42,335 bases of DNA from Acidimicrobiia bacterium (GTDB lineage: Bacteria > Actinomycetota > Acidimicrobiia > Acidimicrobiales > JANYDT01), in contig JANYDT010000201.1 of NCBI GenBank assembly GCA_025359845.1, positions 1 through 42,335 on the forward strand, given 5' to 3'. Under the pieces are notes generated by a model that did not search any database, was not told the DNA's origin, and was given only the letters and a program-made list of their open reading frames with translations. Below, piece by piece: positions 1-7,540 of the stretch (the first letter of the stretch is position 1; the number at the start of each line of letters is the position of its first letter). The position numbers and the translations under genes are program-made.

Positions 1-250
1 GGTGGGGGTGGGTCGCCGGTACCGAAATCGTCGGCGAGCCTGCACCTCGCCGAGACGCTCGATCAGACATCTCGGCGAGACCAACGAACTACGACGTATC
101 GCCGATCGCCGCGCTAGGTCGTGCTCGTCGACCTGCATCGACTCTACGACGGTTCTGAACGCCCCTTGCGGGGAGCTTTTCACCAATCGGCCAGCCTGCC
201 GAGCTGCGCTCGCCCGTATAGGTAGGTGTATCTATGGTAGATTGATCTAT
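1..250. other. Left-edge region, no supported gene
   Basis: This stretch is open in the frame of the downstream ATPase, but its translation is arginine-rich and has no recognisable domain, so I treat it as upstream DNA. The last 40 bases are clearly more AT-rich than the rest and hold the inverted repeat listed separately. A coding end of a gene cut by the window edge cannot be excluded. Confidence 0.4.
230..242. promoter_or_regulatory. Inverted repeat before the ATPase gene
   Basis: ATCTA-TGG-TAGAT is a perfect inverted repeat with 5-bp arms in a local AT-rich patch. It overlaps a possible -10 box (TAGATT, 238-243), and the GTG start at 251 follows 7 nt later, which would fit a leaderless transcript. 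I found no good -35 box. A role as operator is inference. Confidence 0.35.
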
Positions 251-1696
251 GTGTTAGCCCATCCGGTCGGTCTGTTCGATCGCGAGCGGGAATGGCGCGA
301 ACTGTCCGAGTTCACCACCGCCTCAGGGCCGGAGAACCGTTTGGCGATCGTGCTCGGCCGCCGGCGTCAGGGCAAATCCATGCTGGTCCGTTACGCGGCC
401 GAAGCCACCGGAGGGTTCTACTTCGAGTGCGCCCAGCAGTCGAGCGCCCAGAACCTCGCCGACTTCTCGCGGGCCTGGGCCCGTCACACCGGCGCCGAGG
501 GGCTGTCGTTCGAATCGTGGGGACGGGCTGTCGAGCACTTGGCGGCGCTCAAAGCTTGCGATGCGCCTCGGGTCGTCGTCATCGACGACGTCGGATACCT
601 TGTCGACTCCACGCCGGAGTTCCCTTCGCTGTTTCAGCGGCTCTTCACCGAGCGACCCGCTGGCGGATTGCGGGTGGTGCTGTGCGGATCGGCGTTCGCG
701 CAAATGCGTAAATTGCTGGCCGCCTCCGCACCGCTGCGCGGGCGTCAGCACCGGACCATCCAGATCGATCCGTTCGATTACCGCACCGCCGCAACCTTCT
801 GGGGCTTGGACCGAAGTCCCGACGCCGCCTTTCGACTTCATGCCCTGATCGGCGGCACACCGGCGTACCGACGCTTCACCACTGACGGTCCGCTCCCCGG
901 CGGCGATGTCGACGCATTCGTGACTCGTCATCTACTCCAGCCGGCCTCCGTTCTCTACCGCGAAGGCCGGTCGGTCATCGCCGAAGACGATTCGATGGAA
1001 GACAAGTCGCTGTATTGGGCCGTGCTCAACGCGGTGGCCGACGGAGCGACCCGTCGAAGCGACATCGCCAGGGTCCTCGGGCGGGCCGACTCCGCACTCC
1101 ATGTGCCGATCGAGGCACTCGTCGCCGCGGCGCTGTTGGAGAAGCGACCCGACCCCCTCAACCGACGGGCGACGACGCTGATTGCCACCGAACCGATCCT
1201 GCGGACCGAGCGGATCTTGCTCGCGCCGGAGCGGGCCCGCATCGAGCGCGGCCGGGCCGCCGACGTTTGGGACGACGCCCAACCGCGACTCACCCGACGG
1301 GTCTACGCGCCACACCTCGAATGGATGGCCGCAGAATGGATGCTGTCGTTCGCATCGAGCGCCACCGTAGGTGGAGAGCTGCGCTCGGCGGGACCGGCGA
1401 CTATGGTGCGCGACCGGAAGCGATCGCAACTCGACGTGGTCGGCGTCGCCCCCGACCGAAACGACATCGACTGGATCTGCGCAATCGGCGAAGGCAAGGC
1501 CGGCGCGGAGGCCATTGGCCTAGTCGAACTCAACCGACTCGACCATCTCGTCGGTTGGCTCGGTGGGCGAGCGACGCCCGATACGAAACGGCTGCTGTTC
1601 GCTCGGTCGGGCTTCACGGCCGAACTGCGACGCGCGGCTCGCAACCGACCGGATGTCGAGCTGATCGACCTGAAGCGGCTCTATCAGGGCGCCTGA
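251..1696 (+). CDS. AAA ATPase of the SSO1545/DUF234 type
   Basis: An ATP-binding protein of 481 residues from the GTG at 251. The Walker A motif GRRRQGKS lies at about residues 36-43 and a Walker B strand (VVVIDDVG) near residue 110. A winged-helix-like part (SDIARVLG onwards) follows in the middle. The C-terminus (LDVVG...IGEGKAG) has the D...ExK spacing of a PD-(D/E)xK nuclease-like fold, as in the archaeal ATPase/DUF234 family. These proteins are common in archaea and patchy in bacteria, and their function is mostly unknown. I chose GTG 251 because homology starts at once after it (VGLFDREREW) and the upstream reading has no domain. The family assignment is solid; a cellular role is not known. 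Confidence 0.8.
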   Translation: MLAHPVGLFDREREWRELSEFTTASGPENRLAIVLGRRRQGKSMLVRYAAEATGGFYFECAQQSSAQNLADFSRAWARHTGAEGLSFESWGRAVEHLAALKACDAPRVVVIDDVGYLVDSTPEFPSLFQRLFTERPAGGLRVVLCGSAFAQMRKLLAASAPLRGRQHRTIQIDPFDYRTAATFWGLDRSPDAAFRLHALIGGTPAYRRFTTDGPLPGGDVDAFVTRHLLQPASVLYREGRSVIAEDDSMEDKSLYWAVLNAVADGATRRSDIARVLGRADSALHVPIEALVAAALLEKRPDPLNRRATTLIATEPILRTERILLAPERARIERGRAADVWDDAQPRLTRRVYAPHLEWMAAEWMLSFASSATVGGELRSAGPATMVRDRKRSQLDVVGVAPDRNDIDWICAIGEGKAGAEAIGLVELNRLDHLVGWLGGRATPDTKRLLFARSGFTAELRRAARNRPDVELIDLKRLYQGA

Positions 1697-1702
1697 GGTG
1701 AG

Positions 1703-1732
1703 GTGCCGTGAAAGAGCTCTCTTTAACGGCAC
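1703..1732. terminator. 30-bp near-perfect palindrome after the ATPase gene
   Basis: GTGCCGT at 1703-1709 pairs with ACGGCAC at 1726-1732. AAAGAG at 1711-1716 pairs with CTCTTT at 1719-1724, around a CT centre, with one mismatched pair. It lies 7 nt after the ATPase stop codon. No T-run follows, so it could be a hairpin slowing transcription or a protein-binding palindrome rather than a classical terminator. Confidence 0.4.
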
Positions 1733-1812
1733 AGCTCTTAAGGGCGACGCGAGCCGCGGCGGCCTCGTCATCGTGATTGTGATGGTGGTGATGGGTCGGC
1801 GAGACTGGCGCC

Positions 1813-2814
1813 ATGACCGCGGCCCCTCCGGTGACCGACTCACACGTCGCCGCGGCGCCGACCGCTGCGGCGATGTCGCCGCCGTCCGCATTGCGGCGGG
1901 TACCGACCGTGGTGTTATTCGTTGTGGTCGCGTCATTTTGGGGTATGAACGCGGTCGCCAGCCGGGTGGCGAGCCGCTACGCACCGTCGTTGTCGATTGC
2001 CACGCTGCGCTCGGTACTCGGGGGCCTTCTGCTGCTCGTCGTGGCGCGACAACGCCGAGCGTCATGGCCGCGGACCCGGGCCGAGTGGGTGGGTATCGTC
2101 TGGATCGCCACCACCATGACGGGCGTGTCGACAGCGGCGCTTTTCCTCGCGGCGCGCAACGCGCCCGCCGGCCTGGTATCGATCTTCTCGAACACGATGC
2201 CATTGTTCGTGGCGTTGATGGCGCCGTTCTTACTGCGCGAAGGCGTGAGTGGACGCGCCGCGCTAGGGCTCGCGGTCGGTCTCGGTGGCACCGTTCTCGT
2301 GGCGTGGCGCGCCATTCACGGCGAAGTCCGAACCATCGGTGTCGTCTACGGACTGCTCGCCTCGGCGACCGCCGCGTTCGGTTCGATGATGTACAAACGC
2401 CACCCGCTGCCCCGCCTCGACCGGATCATGGTCGTCGGCGTGCAGCTCATGGTCTCGTCGCTGGTACTCGGCGCGCTGGCCGTCCCCGACGACCGTTCCC
2501 ACCTTCGCTTCACATGGCAACTCGTGTTGTCGTTCGTCTATCTGTCGGTCTTCGGACTGGCGCTATCGTTCGTGTGCTGGTCGGAGCTGCTGTCACGCGG
2601 GTCAGCCATGCAATCGAGTTCTGCGGCGTATTTAGCCACAGTTCTCGGCGTCTTATTCGGAGCCGCTCTGTTGGGTGAACGCCTGTCGTGGACCATACTT
2701 GTCGGCGGCGCGATTGCCATCATCGGCGTCGCGCTCGTGCAAACAGCACCTAGGAAACCAGCGCCGAGCATCGGTCGAGTTCAACAGGATCGTCGCGAGT
2801 CTCGCGGACCTTAA
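1813..2814 (+). CDS. EamA/DMT-family transporter
   Basis: A 333-residue inner-membrane protein with about ten hydrophobic helices arranged as two EamA repeats. The first begins near residue 32 (VVLFVVVASFWGMNAVASR) and the second near residue 175. This is the plan of the drug/metabolite transporter superfamily, which exports small metabolites. The first 30 residues are Ala/Pro/Thr-rich, so an internal start at ATG 1873 is possible. The gene converges on ilvN, and the two share a 4-nt TTAA that gives both stop codons. A link to branched-chain amino acid export is only a guess from position. Confidence 0.85.
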   Translation: MTAAPPVTDSHVAAAPTAAAMSPPSALRRVPTVVLFVVVASFWGMNAVASRVASRYAPSLSIATLRSVLGGLLLLVVARQRRASWPRTRAEWVGIVWIATTMTGVSTAALFLAARNAPAGLVSIFSNTMPLFVALMAPFLLREGVSGRAALGLAVGLGGTVLVAWRAIHGEVRTIGVVYGLLASATAAFGSMMYKRHPLPRLDRIMVVGVQLMVSSLVLGALAVPDDRSHLRFTWQLVLSFVYLSVFGLALSFVCWSELLSRGSAMQSSSAAYLATVLGVLFGAALLGERLSWTILVGGAIAIIGVALVQTAPRKPAPSIGRVQQDRRESRGP

Positions 2815-3329
2815 GCCGACTCGACCACCCGCAGCGGGGCCACCGAGCGGGACAACTTGGGCAGCGCGACGCGTCCCGTTCGTTGCACATCGACAATGCC
2901 GAACGGCCGCAACAGTTCTTCGAAGTCGTCAAGCTTATCGGGCGGATCGGCCAAGGTGACCATGATCTCGTCGTGGCCGACGTTGACGATCTTGCCTTCG
3001 AAAATGTTGACGAGTTCGACTATCTCGGCTCGCCTCTCGGAAGGGGCCGACACCGTAGCCAAAAGCATTTCGCGCTCCACCGAGTCGCTCGGAGAAAGCT
3101 CGGCGATCTCCACCACATTGATGAGCTTGTGGAGCTGCTTCACAATTTGTTCGATAGGCGTCGATTCGGCATCGACGACGATGGTGATCTTCGAGAACTG
3201 CTCGTTCACCGACGGAGCCACCGCCAGCGAGTGGATGTTGTAACCGCGACGACTGATGAGGCTGGTGACCCGAGCGAGAACGCCGAAACGGTTCTCGACG
3301 AGCACGACGAGGGTATGGTGCGCGGCCAT
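2811..3329 (-). CDS. ilvN: Acetolactate synthase small (regulatory) subunit
   Basis: A 172-residue protein whose N-terminal ACT domain (residues about 3-75: TLVVLVENRFGVLARVTSLI) is the valine-sensing fold of IlvN/IlvH. The C-terminal part (ERRAEIVELVNIFEGKIVNVG) matches the second conserved region of the family. It would bind IlvB, raise its activity and confer feedback inhibition by valine. Its ATG lies one base after the ilvB stop codon (TGA-G-ATG), so translation is probably coupled. No ilvC follows; the next gene is a convergent transporter. Confidence 0.95.
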   Translation of the reverse strand: MAAHHTLVVLVENRFGVLARVTSLISRRGYNIHSLAVAPSVNEQFSKITIVVDAESTPIEQIVKQLHKLINVVEIAELSPSDSVEREMLLATVSAPSERRAEIVELVNIFEGKIVNVGHDEIMVTLADPPDKLDDFEELLRPFGIVDVQRTGRVALPKLSRSVAPLRVVESA

Positions 3330-3330
3330 C

Positions 3331-5088
3331 TCAACGGCTCCACTTCGAACGCTCGCGGGCGAGGGCTTCGCGCTGCGACGGAGCCAGCTCGAGATCGTCG
3401 TTGCTCAAACCGGCAGGAACCATAGGAAACACCTTTTCGCTTTCGTCAGTCCGGAAATCGACCACCACGGGTCGGTCGTTGATCTCGTTGGCCTTGTCAA
3501 TGGCCGGTTGCACTTCTTCGGGCGAGTCGACCCGTAGACCCACGCAGCCCATCGCCTCGGCCAGCTTCACGAAGTCGGGCAACTCGGGCGACAGATACAC
3601 CTCGCTATAGCGCTCCTCATAGAACATTTCCTGCCACTGGCGCACCATCCCCAAATAAGAATTGTTCAGGATCGCGACTTTGATCGGAATACGTTCGATG
3701 GCGGCCGTGGTGAGTTCTTGGTTGGTCATCTGGAAACAGCCGTCACCGTCGACGGCCCAAACCGTGGCGTCGGGTCGACCGACCTTGGCTCCCACCGCAG
3801 CGGGCACGCAAAAGCCCATCGTGCCGAGGCCTCCAGAATTGACCCACGAATAGGGTTGCTTGAACTTCCAGTACTGACTGGCCCACATTTGATGCTGGCC
3901 CACTCCGGCCACCAAAATTGTATTGTCGGGCGCCGAGTCGCGCAAGTGCTCCATGACGAACTGCGGCTTGAGCGCGTTACCCGGATCGGATACCTCATAA
4001 GTAAGCGGAAAGTTTTCCTGCCATCCACTGATTGTCTGCTTCCAAACCGTGCGCTCGCCCTCCTTGGCGCCACCGGCCCGAAGATCACGAATGGCCCGAA
4101 TCAACTCCGTGATCGTGATCTTGCAATCGCCGACCAAGGCAACGTCGGGACGGCGCACTTTGCCGTGTTCGGCCGGATCGATATCGGCATGAATGATCTT
4201 GGCGTCCGGCGCAAACGTGTTCACCTTGCCGGTCACTCGATCATCGAAGCGGGCACCCAGGTTGATGAGCAGGTCGCTACGTTGCATTGAGGTGATGGCG
4301 GTGTAGTTGCCGTGCATGCCGGGCATGCCCAGCGCGAGACGATGCTCGTCGGAGAACGCGCTGCGAGCCATGAGCGTGGTGGTCACGAACATGTCGCACA
4401 GCTCGGCGAATTCGCGCAGCTCCTCGACGGCTCGGGCCTTGAGCACGCCGCCGCCCACATAGATGATCGGTCGCTCCGAGGCAAGGATCATTTCAGCCGC
4501 TCGTCGGACCGACAACGCGTCGGGTGTGGTCTGGACGCGGTAGCCGGGTAGGTCGATCGACGTGGGCCAGTACCACTGCATGGCTGCTTGAAGCACATCC
4601 TTGGGCACGTCGATGAGCACGGGTCCTGGGCGACCGGTCGTGGCGATGTGGAACGCCTCGGCGACGATGCGCGGAATGTCCTGCGGATCCATCACCAACT
4701 CGTTGTGCTTGGTGACGGAACGGGTTATGCCGACGGTGTCGCACTCCTGAAATGCGTCGGTCCCGATAGCAGGGCGGCTCACCTGTCCGGTGATGCACAC
4801 CATTGGGACGGAGTCCATGTAGGCATCACATAGCGGTGTGACCATGTTGGTCGCGGCCGGTCCGCTCGTAACCATGGCCACTCCTGGCCGTCCTGTCACG
4901 TGGGCGTACCCCTCGGCCATATGACCAGCCCCTTGCTCGTGACGAACCAGGATGTGGCGGATCGGAGATTCGAGTAGCGGGTCGTAGGCAGGGAGGATGC
5001 AGCCGCCCGGCAGGCCGAAGATGACCTCGGTGCCGCACATCTCGAGGCTGCGGATGAGCGCTTGGGCTCCGGTGAGCGTTTCTGACAT
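3331..5088 (-). CDS. ilvB: Acetolactate synthase large (catalytic) subunit
   Basis: A 585-residue ThDP-dependent enzyme that condenses pyruvate with pyruvate or 2-oxobutyrate, the first common step of valine, leucine and isoleucine synthesis. The catalytic glutamate lies in RHEQGAGHMAEGYA near residue 50. The ThDP motif runs from GDG to NN (GDGCFQMTNQEL...ILNN) near residues 440-470, and the FAD-binding middle domain is present. I chose ATG 5088 (MSETLTGAQ) because the longer reading runs through the leader region and has no homology. The gene is transcribed from the promoter at 5268-5296 through the attenuator described separately. Confidence 0.96.
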   Translation of the reverse strand: MSETLTGAQALIRSLEMCGTEVIFGLPGGCILPAYDPLLESPIRHILVRHEQGAGHMAEGYAHVTGRPGVAMVTSGPAATNMVTPLCDAYMDSVPMVCITGQVSRPAIGTDAFQECDTVGITRSVTKHNELVMDPQDIPRIVAEAFHIATTGRPGPVLIDVPKDVLQAAMQWYWPTSIDLPGYRVQTTPDALSVRRAAEMILASERPIIYVGGGVLKARAVEELREFAELCDMFVTTTLMARSAFSDEHRLALGMPGMHGNYTAITSMQRSDLLINLGARFDDRVTGKVNTFAPDAKIIHADIDPAEHGKVRRPDVALVGDCKITITELIRAIRDLRAGGAKEGERTVWKQTISGWQENFPLTYEVSDPGNALKPQFVMEHLRDSAPDNTILVAGVGQHQMWASQYWKFKQPYSWVNSGGLGTMGFCVPAAVGAKVGRPDATVWAVDGDGCFQMTNQELTTAAIERIPIKVAILNNSYLGMVRQWQEMFYEERYSEVYLSPELPDFVKLAEAMGCVGLRVDSPEEVQPAIDKANEINDRPVVVDFRTDESEKVFPMVPAGLSNDDLELAPSQREALARERSKWSR

Positions 5089-5157
5089 GGCGGGGTCTTT
5101 CGGTTTGAGCGGAAAATGGTGGGAAAGGCGAAAGGTCCGGGCGCTGAGTAGCCCAGG

Positions 5158-5189
5158 AAAACAAAAGACCTCCGGGTTCACCGGAGGTC
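5158..5189 (-). terminator. Intrinsic terminator (attenuator) in the ilvB leader
   Basis: On the minus strand GACCTCCGG, loop TGAAC and CCGGAGGTC form a perfect 9-bp stem (5167-5189), followed by the T-rich run TTTTGTTTT (5158-5166). It lies about 70 nt before the ilvB start codon and after the leader peptide. This is the textbook arrangement of a ribosome-controlled attenuator. Confidence 0.85.
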
Positions 5190-5190
5190 G

Positions 5191-5224
5191 AGCGCACGAA
5201 GCTTTTGGCCAGCGTTCGTGCGCT
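5191..5224 (-). promoter_or_regulatory. Leader (pause) hairpin before the attenuator
   Basis: AGCGCACGAA (5191-5200) is fully complementary to TTCGTGCGCT (5215-5224): a 10-bp stem with a 14-nt loop. Its first transcribed arm overlaps the stop codon of the leader peptide (5223-5225), so a ribosome at the leader's last codons would stop it forming. An alternative antiterminator pairing is not obvious by eye. Confidence 0.65.
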
Positions 5225-5258
5225 AGTCAATACCTACGAGGAGATGGGCGGCGTGCAT
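5223..5258 (-). CDS. ilvL: ilv leader peptide MHAAHLLVGID
   Basis: An 11-codon reading frame, MHAAHLLVGID, ends in TAG at the base of the leader hairpin. Codons 6-8 and 10 are Leu, Leu, Val and Ile, exactly the amino acids made by the pathway, as expected for ribosome-mediated attenuation of ilvB. The predicted transcription start (about 7-9 nt after the -10 box) falls at or just before the ATG, so the leader is probably translated from a leaderless or nearly leaderless mRNA. It is too short for ordinary gene prediction. The position relative to promoter, hairpin and terminator is what convinces me. Confidence 0.75.
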   Translation of the reverse strand: MHAAHLLVGID

Positions 5259-5267
5259 TGGACGTCC

Positions 5268-5296
5268 ATTGTGACAGATGATCGAGCTGTCGTCAA
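5268..5296 (-). promoter_or_regulatory. ilvB promoter
   Basis: On the minus strand TTGACG (5296-5291), a 17-nt spacer and CACAAT (5273-5268) resemble a housekeeping sigma factor promoter. It sits just upstream of the leader peptide and between ilvB and the glycosylase stop codon. Confidence 0.6.
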
Positions 5297-5306
5297 GCCC
5301 TGCGAG

Positions 5307-6083
5307 CTATCGCTGGTGTCGCGGGCACGAGAAGGTGGTGCGGCCTCCGATCGTTCGGCGCAGCAATGGGGCTCCGTCGCGCGGGCACAGTGAGCCTCGG
5401 GTCCGCGCCTTCTGCAAATCACCCGTGTGCGAACCACCCCGGCGAATCAACTCGGTGATCGTTGCCACCATTACGTGGTGCAAACGACGGGCCCGGACTG
5501 CGCTCAATGACCCCGCCGCGCCGGCCGGATCGATTCCGGCCTGCCACAACACCTCGTCGGCAATCAGGTTTCCGATACCGGCGATCCGGGACTGGTCGAG
5601 GAGTCGGGCTTTGAGCGGCGCGTCGCTGCCCTCAAGCACGGTGCGGAAGTCTCGATAGCTGACCGTCAGCGCATCGGGTCCGAGGCGGGCGAGGTCCGGT
5701 TCCAATTCCACGCCGCCCAGCCGGCGCGGGTCGTGCATCCGCATGTCTCCGCCCCCGGTGAACTTCAGCCCGAACCGGTCCCACGTCGAGTCGGGTCGCG
5801 GCGACGAGTACAGCAACCCTTCGACGCCGGCAGTCCCGTCGACAAAGAGCCGCCCCGTCATGCCGAAACGCAAACCCAGGCGGCATGAGTCCATTTCGAG
5901 GACCAGCAGCTTGCCGATGCGCAGGGTGCCGATAATCTGCTGGCCGACCAGGACCGCCAGAATCTCGGCGGTGAGCCCGCGCTTCAGGTACCAGGCGTCG
6001 GGAGCGTCAACGGCCTTGACCCGGCGCCCGACCACCCGTTCGGCCACCCGTCGGTACGCTTCGACTTCGATCATCTCAGGCAT
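5307..6083 (-). CDS. Fpg/Nei-family DNA glycosylase
   Basis: A 258-residue base-excision repair enzyme. The start MPEMIEVE gives the catalytic Pro2 and Glu3 of the Fpg/Nei family. GKLLVLEMD...LRFGMTGRL (around residues 55-75) carries the conserved lysine and the loop motif, and IGNLIADEVLWQAGIDPA is the helix-two-turn-helix. The C-terminal zinc finger is unusual: C-x2-D-x16-C-x2-H instead of four cysteines. The N-terminal proline fixes ATG 6083 as the start, because it must be residue 2. It probably removes oxidised bases and cuts the AP site. Whether it prefers oxidised purines (Fpg) or pyrimidines (Nei) cannot be told from sequence. Confidence 0.9.
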   Translation of the reverse strand: MPEMIEVEAYRRVAERVVGRRVKAVDAPDAWYLKRGLTAEILAVLVGQQIIGTLRIGKLLVLEMDSCRLGLRFGMTGRLFVDGTAGVEGLLYSSPRPDSTWDRFGLKFTGGGDMRMHDPRRLGGVELEPDLARLGPDALTVSYRDFRTVLEGSDAPLKARLLDQSRIAGIGNLIADEVLWQAGIDPAGAAGSLSAVRARRLHHVMVATITELIRRGGSHTGDLQKARTRGSLCPRDGAPLLRRTIGGRTTFSCPRHQR

Positions 6084-6104
6084 GTCATCTCTTTCCCACC
6101 GGTG

Positions 6105-6249
6105 GCTGCGCCCTCCGCTTCGCCTCGATGCTCGCTCATGCCATCCTCGCTTCGCCACCCCGCTCCGCGGGGACCCCGACGACGCTGCGAGTGGCATGCT
6201 GCTCATTGGTCGCTGCGCCCTCCGCTTCGCTTCGATGCTCGCTCATGCC
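6105..6249. repeat. Pair of 38-bp direct repeats
   Basis: The sequence starting GCTGCGCCCTCCGCTTCG and ending GCTCGCTCATGCC occurs at 6105-6142 and 6212-6249, with a single mismatch. Between the copies is a small GC-rich hairpin, CCCCGC-TCC-GCGGGG (6158-6172). The unit fills most of the gap between the divergent glycosylase and FrhB-like genes and ends just before the latter's possible starts. Function unknown; it could be a genome-wide dispersed repeat. Confidence 0.75.
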
Positions 6250-6273
6250 CCTATGGTGTCGCATGTGGCCACC

Positions 6274-7461
6274 ATGGACGTTGCCGTCTCTCCGAAAACC
6301 CGCGTCGACAAGGCCCACTGGGCTCATCTATGGGACGAGGTCATCACCAGCGGCCTCTGTACCGGCTGTGCCGGCTGTGTGGTCGCCTGTCCGCACGACG
6401 TGCTCGGCTACGACGACACGCTCGGTGTGTATAAGCCGTTCCATCTCGAAGCCGAGGACGGGCCCGGGGGCTGCGGCCATGGCGATCGGGGTTGCACCTC
6501 GTGTACTCGCGCCTGCCCCCGCTTTCGCAGCTGGGAAACCGAGATCGACGGCTTCTTGTTCAAACGCTCGCGAGAAGACGACGAAGTGGCCGGAATCTCG
6601 AAAGACATAATATTGGCCCGGGCAACCGACAAGACCGTACTCGACAAGGGCCAAGACGGTGGATTGGTGTCGGCGATGCTGTTGTTCTGCCTCGAGAAGG
6701 GCTACATCGACGGCGCCCTCGTGAGCTATCTCGAAGGCGACGGATCGACATGGAAGGCCATCCCCGGCGTCGCGAGAACGAAAGAAGAGGTGTTGGCTGC
6801 GGCTGGCTCGCGTTACACCTATTCGGCCAACACCATGGCCTACGGCCAAGCCGTAGAGATGGGTCTGCAGAAGCTGGCGCTTGTGGGCATGAGTTGCCAA
6901 AGTTCTGTTCCGCCGGTGATGGGGGCCCGCAAAGTCGGCAAGGTCACGAAGAAATTCGCCCTCAACATCGGACTTCTATGTTCGAAAACTTTCGACGACG
7001 CTATTTTCGAAGAGCTGTTCGAGGCCAAGTACGGCTTGAAGAAAGCCGACATGGTCAAAATGAACATCAAGGGCGTGTTCCAGATCTGGATGAAGGATGG
7101 CAGTTACCACGAGGTCAACCTCAAGGAATGTCACCAATGGACCCGCGACGGTTGCATGACGTGCCCCGATTTCGCGGCTGAGCACGCCGACATTTCGACG
7201 GGTGGCATCGGCGCCTTCAACGACTGGACCCTCACCATCGTGCGCACCGATCTGGGCCGCAAGATCATGATCGAAATGCTCGAAGCCGGGCTCATCGAGG
7301 GTCGGCCGGGAGATGACGATCCGGGTGCGATCGAACTCATGCGCAAGCTGTCGATCGTGTCGCGGCGGCGCTGGCCCGAAAAAGTCAACTTCAAAGGCCC
7401 ACGCCTCGGCATCCCTCCGCCCAAGCCCAAAGCCCCAGCCCCAGCAGTCGCGGCGGTCTGA
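6274..7461 (+). CDS. Coenzyme F420 hydrogenase/dehydrogenase beta-subunit-like protein
   Basis: A 395-residue FrhB-family protein. CTGCAGCVVACP (about residues 30-41) is a complete 4Fe-4S motif (CxxCxxCxxxCP). A second set follows in CGHGDRGCTSCTRACP, also with four cysteines. The FrhB core (GQDGGLVSAMLL, LVGMSCQSSVPP, IGLLCSKTF) makes up the rest. In archaea FrhB passes electrons to F420; in actinomycetes homologues are thought to be ferredoxin:F420 or related oxidoreductases without a hydrogenase. No hydrogenase subunits lie nearby. The two LLM oxidoreductases in the window could use F420H2, which is consistent. ATG 6253 is an alternative start; neither has a clear ribosome-binding site. 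Confidence 0.9.
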   Translation: MDVAVSPKTRVDKAHWAHLWDEVITSGLCTGCAGCVVACPHDVLGYDDTLGVYKPFHLEAEDGPGGCGHGDRGCTSCTRACPRFRSWETEIDGFLFKRSREDDEVAGISKDIILARATDKTVLDKGQDGGLVSAMLLFCLEKGYIDGALVSYLEGDGSTWKAIPGVARTKEEVLAAAGSRYTYSANTMAYGQAVEMGLQKLALVGMSCQSSVPPVMGARKVGKVTKKFALNIGLLCSKTFDDAIFEELFEAKYGLKKADMVKMNIKGVFQIWMKDGSYHEVNLKECHQWTRDGCMTCPDFAAEHADISTGGIGAFNDWTLTIVRTDLGRKIMIEMLEAGLIEGRPGDDDPGAIELMRKLSIVSRRRWPEKVNFKGPRLGIPPPKPKAPAPAVAAV

Positions 7462-7540
7462 TCCGGCTATCGGCGTCGTGCGGGCTAGCAGGCCCTAACT
7501 CCGGCGCGAAAGGTCCTCGACCGCGGTACGGTCGCAGGAG

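Noticed and set aside
2..250. N-terminal extension of the ATPase
   Set aside because: Arg-rich, no homology, and an AT-rich promoter-like patch lies just before GTG 251.
5235..5267. Alternative leader peptide MDVQCTPPISS
   Set aside because: Its ATG overlaps the predicted -10 box, upstream of transcription, and it has no run of branched-chain codons.
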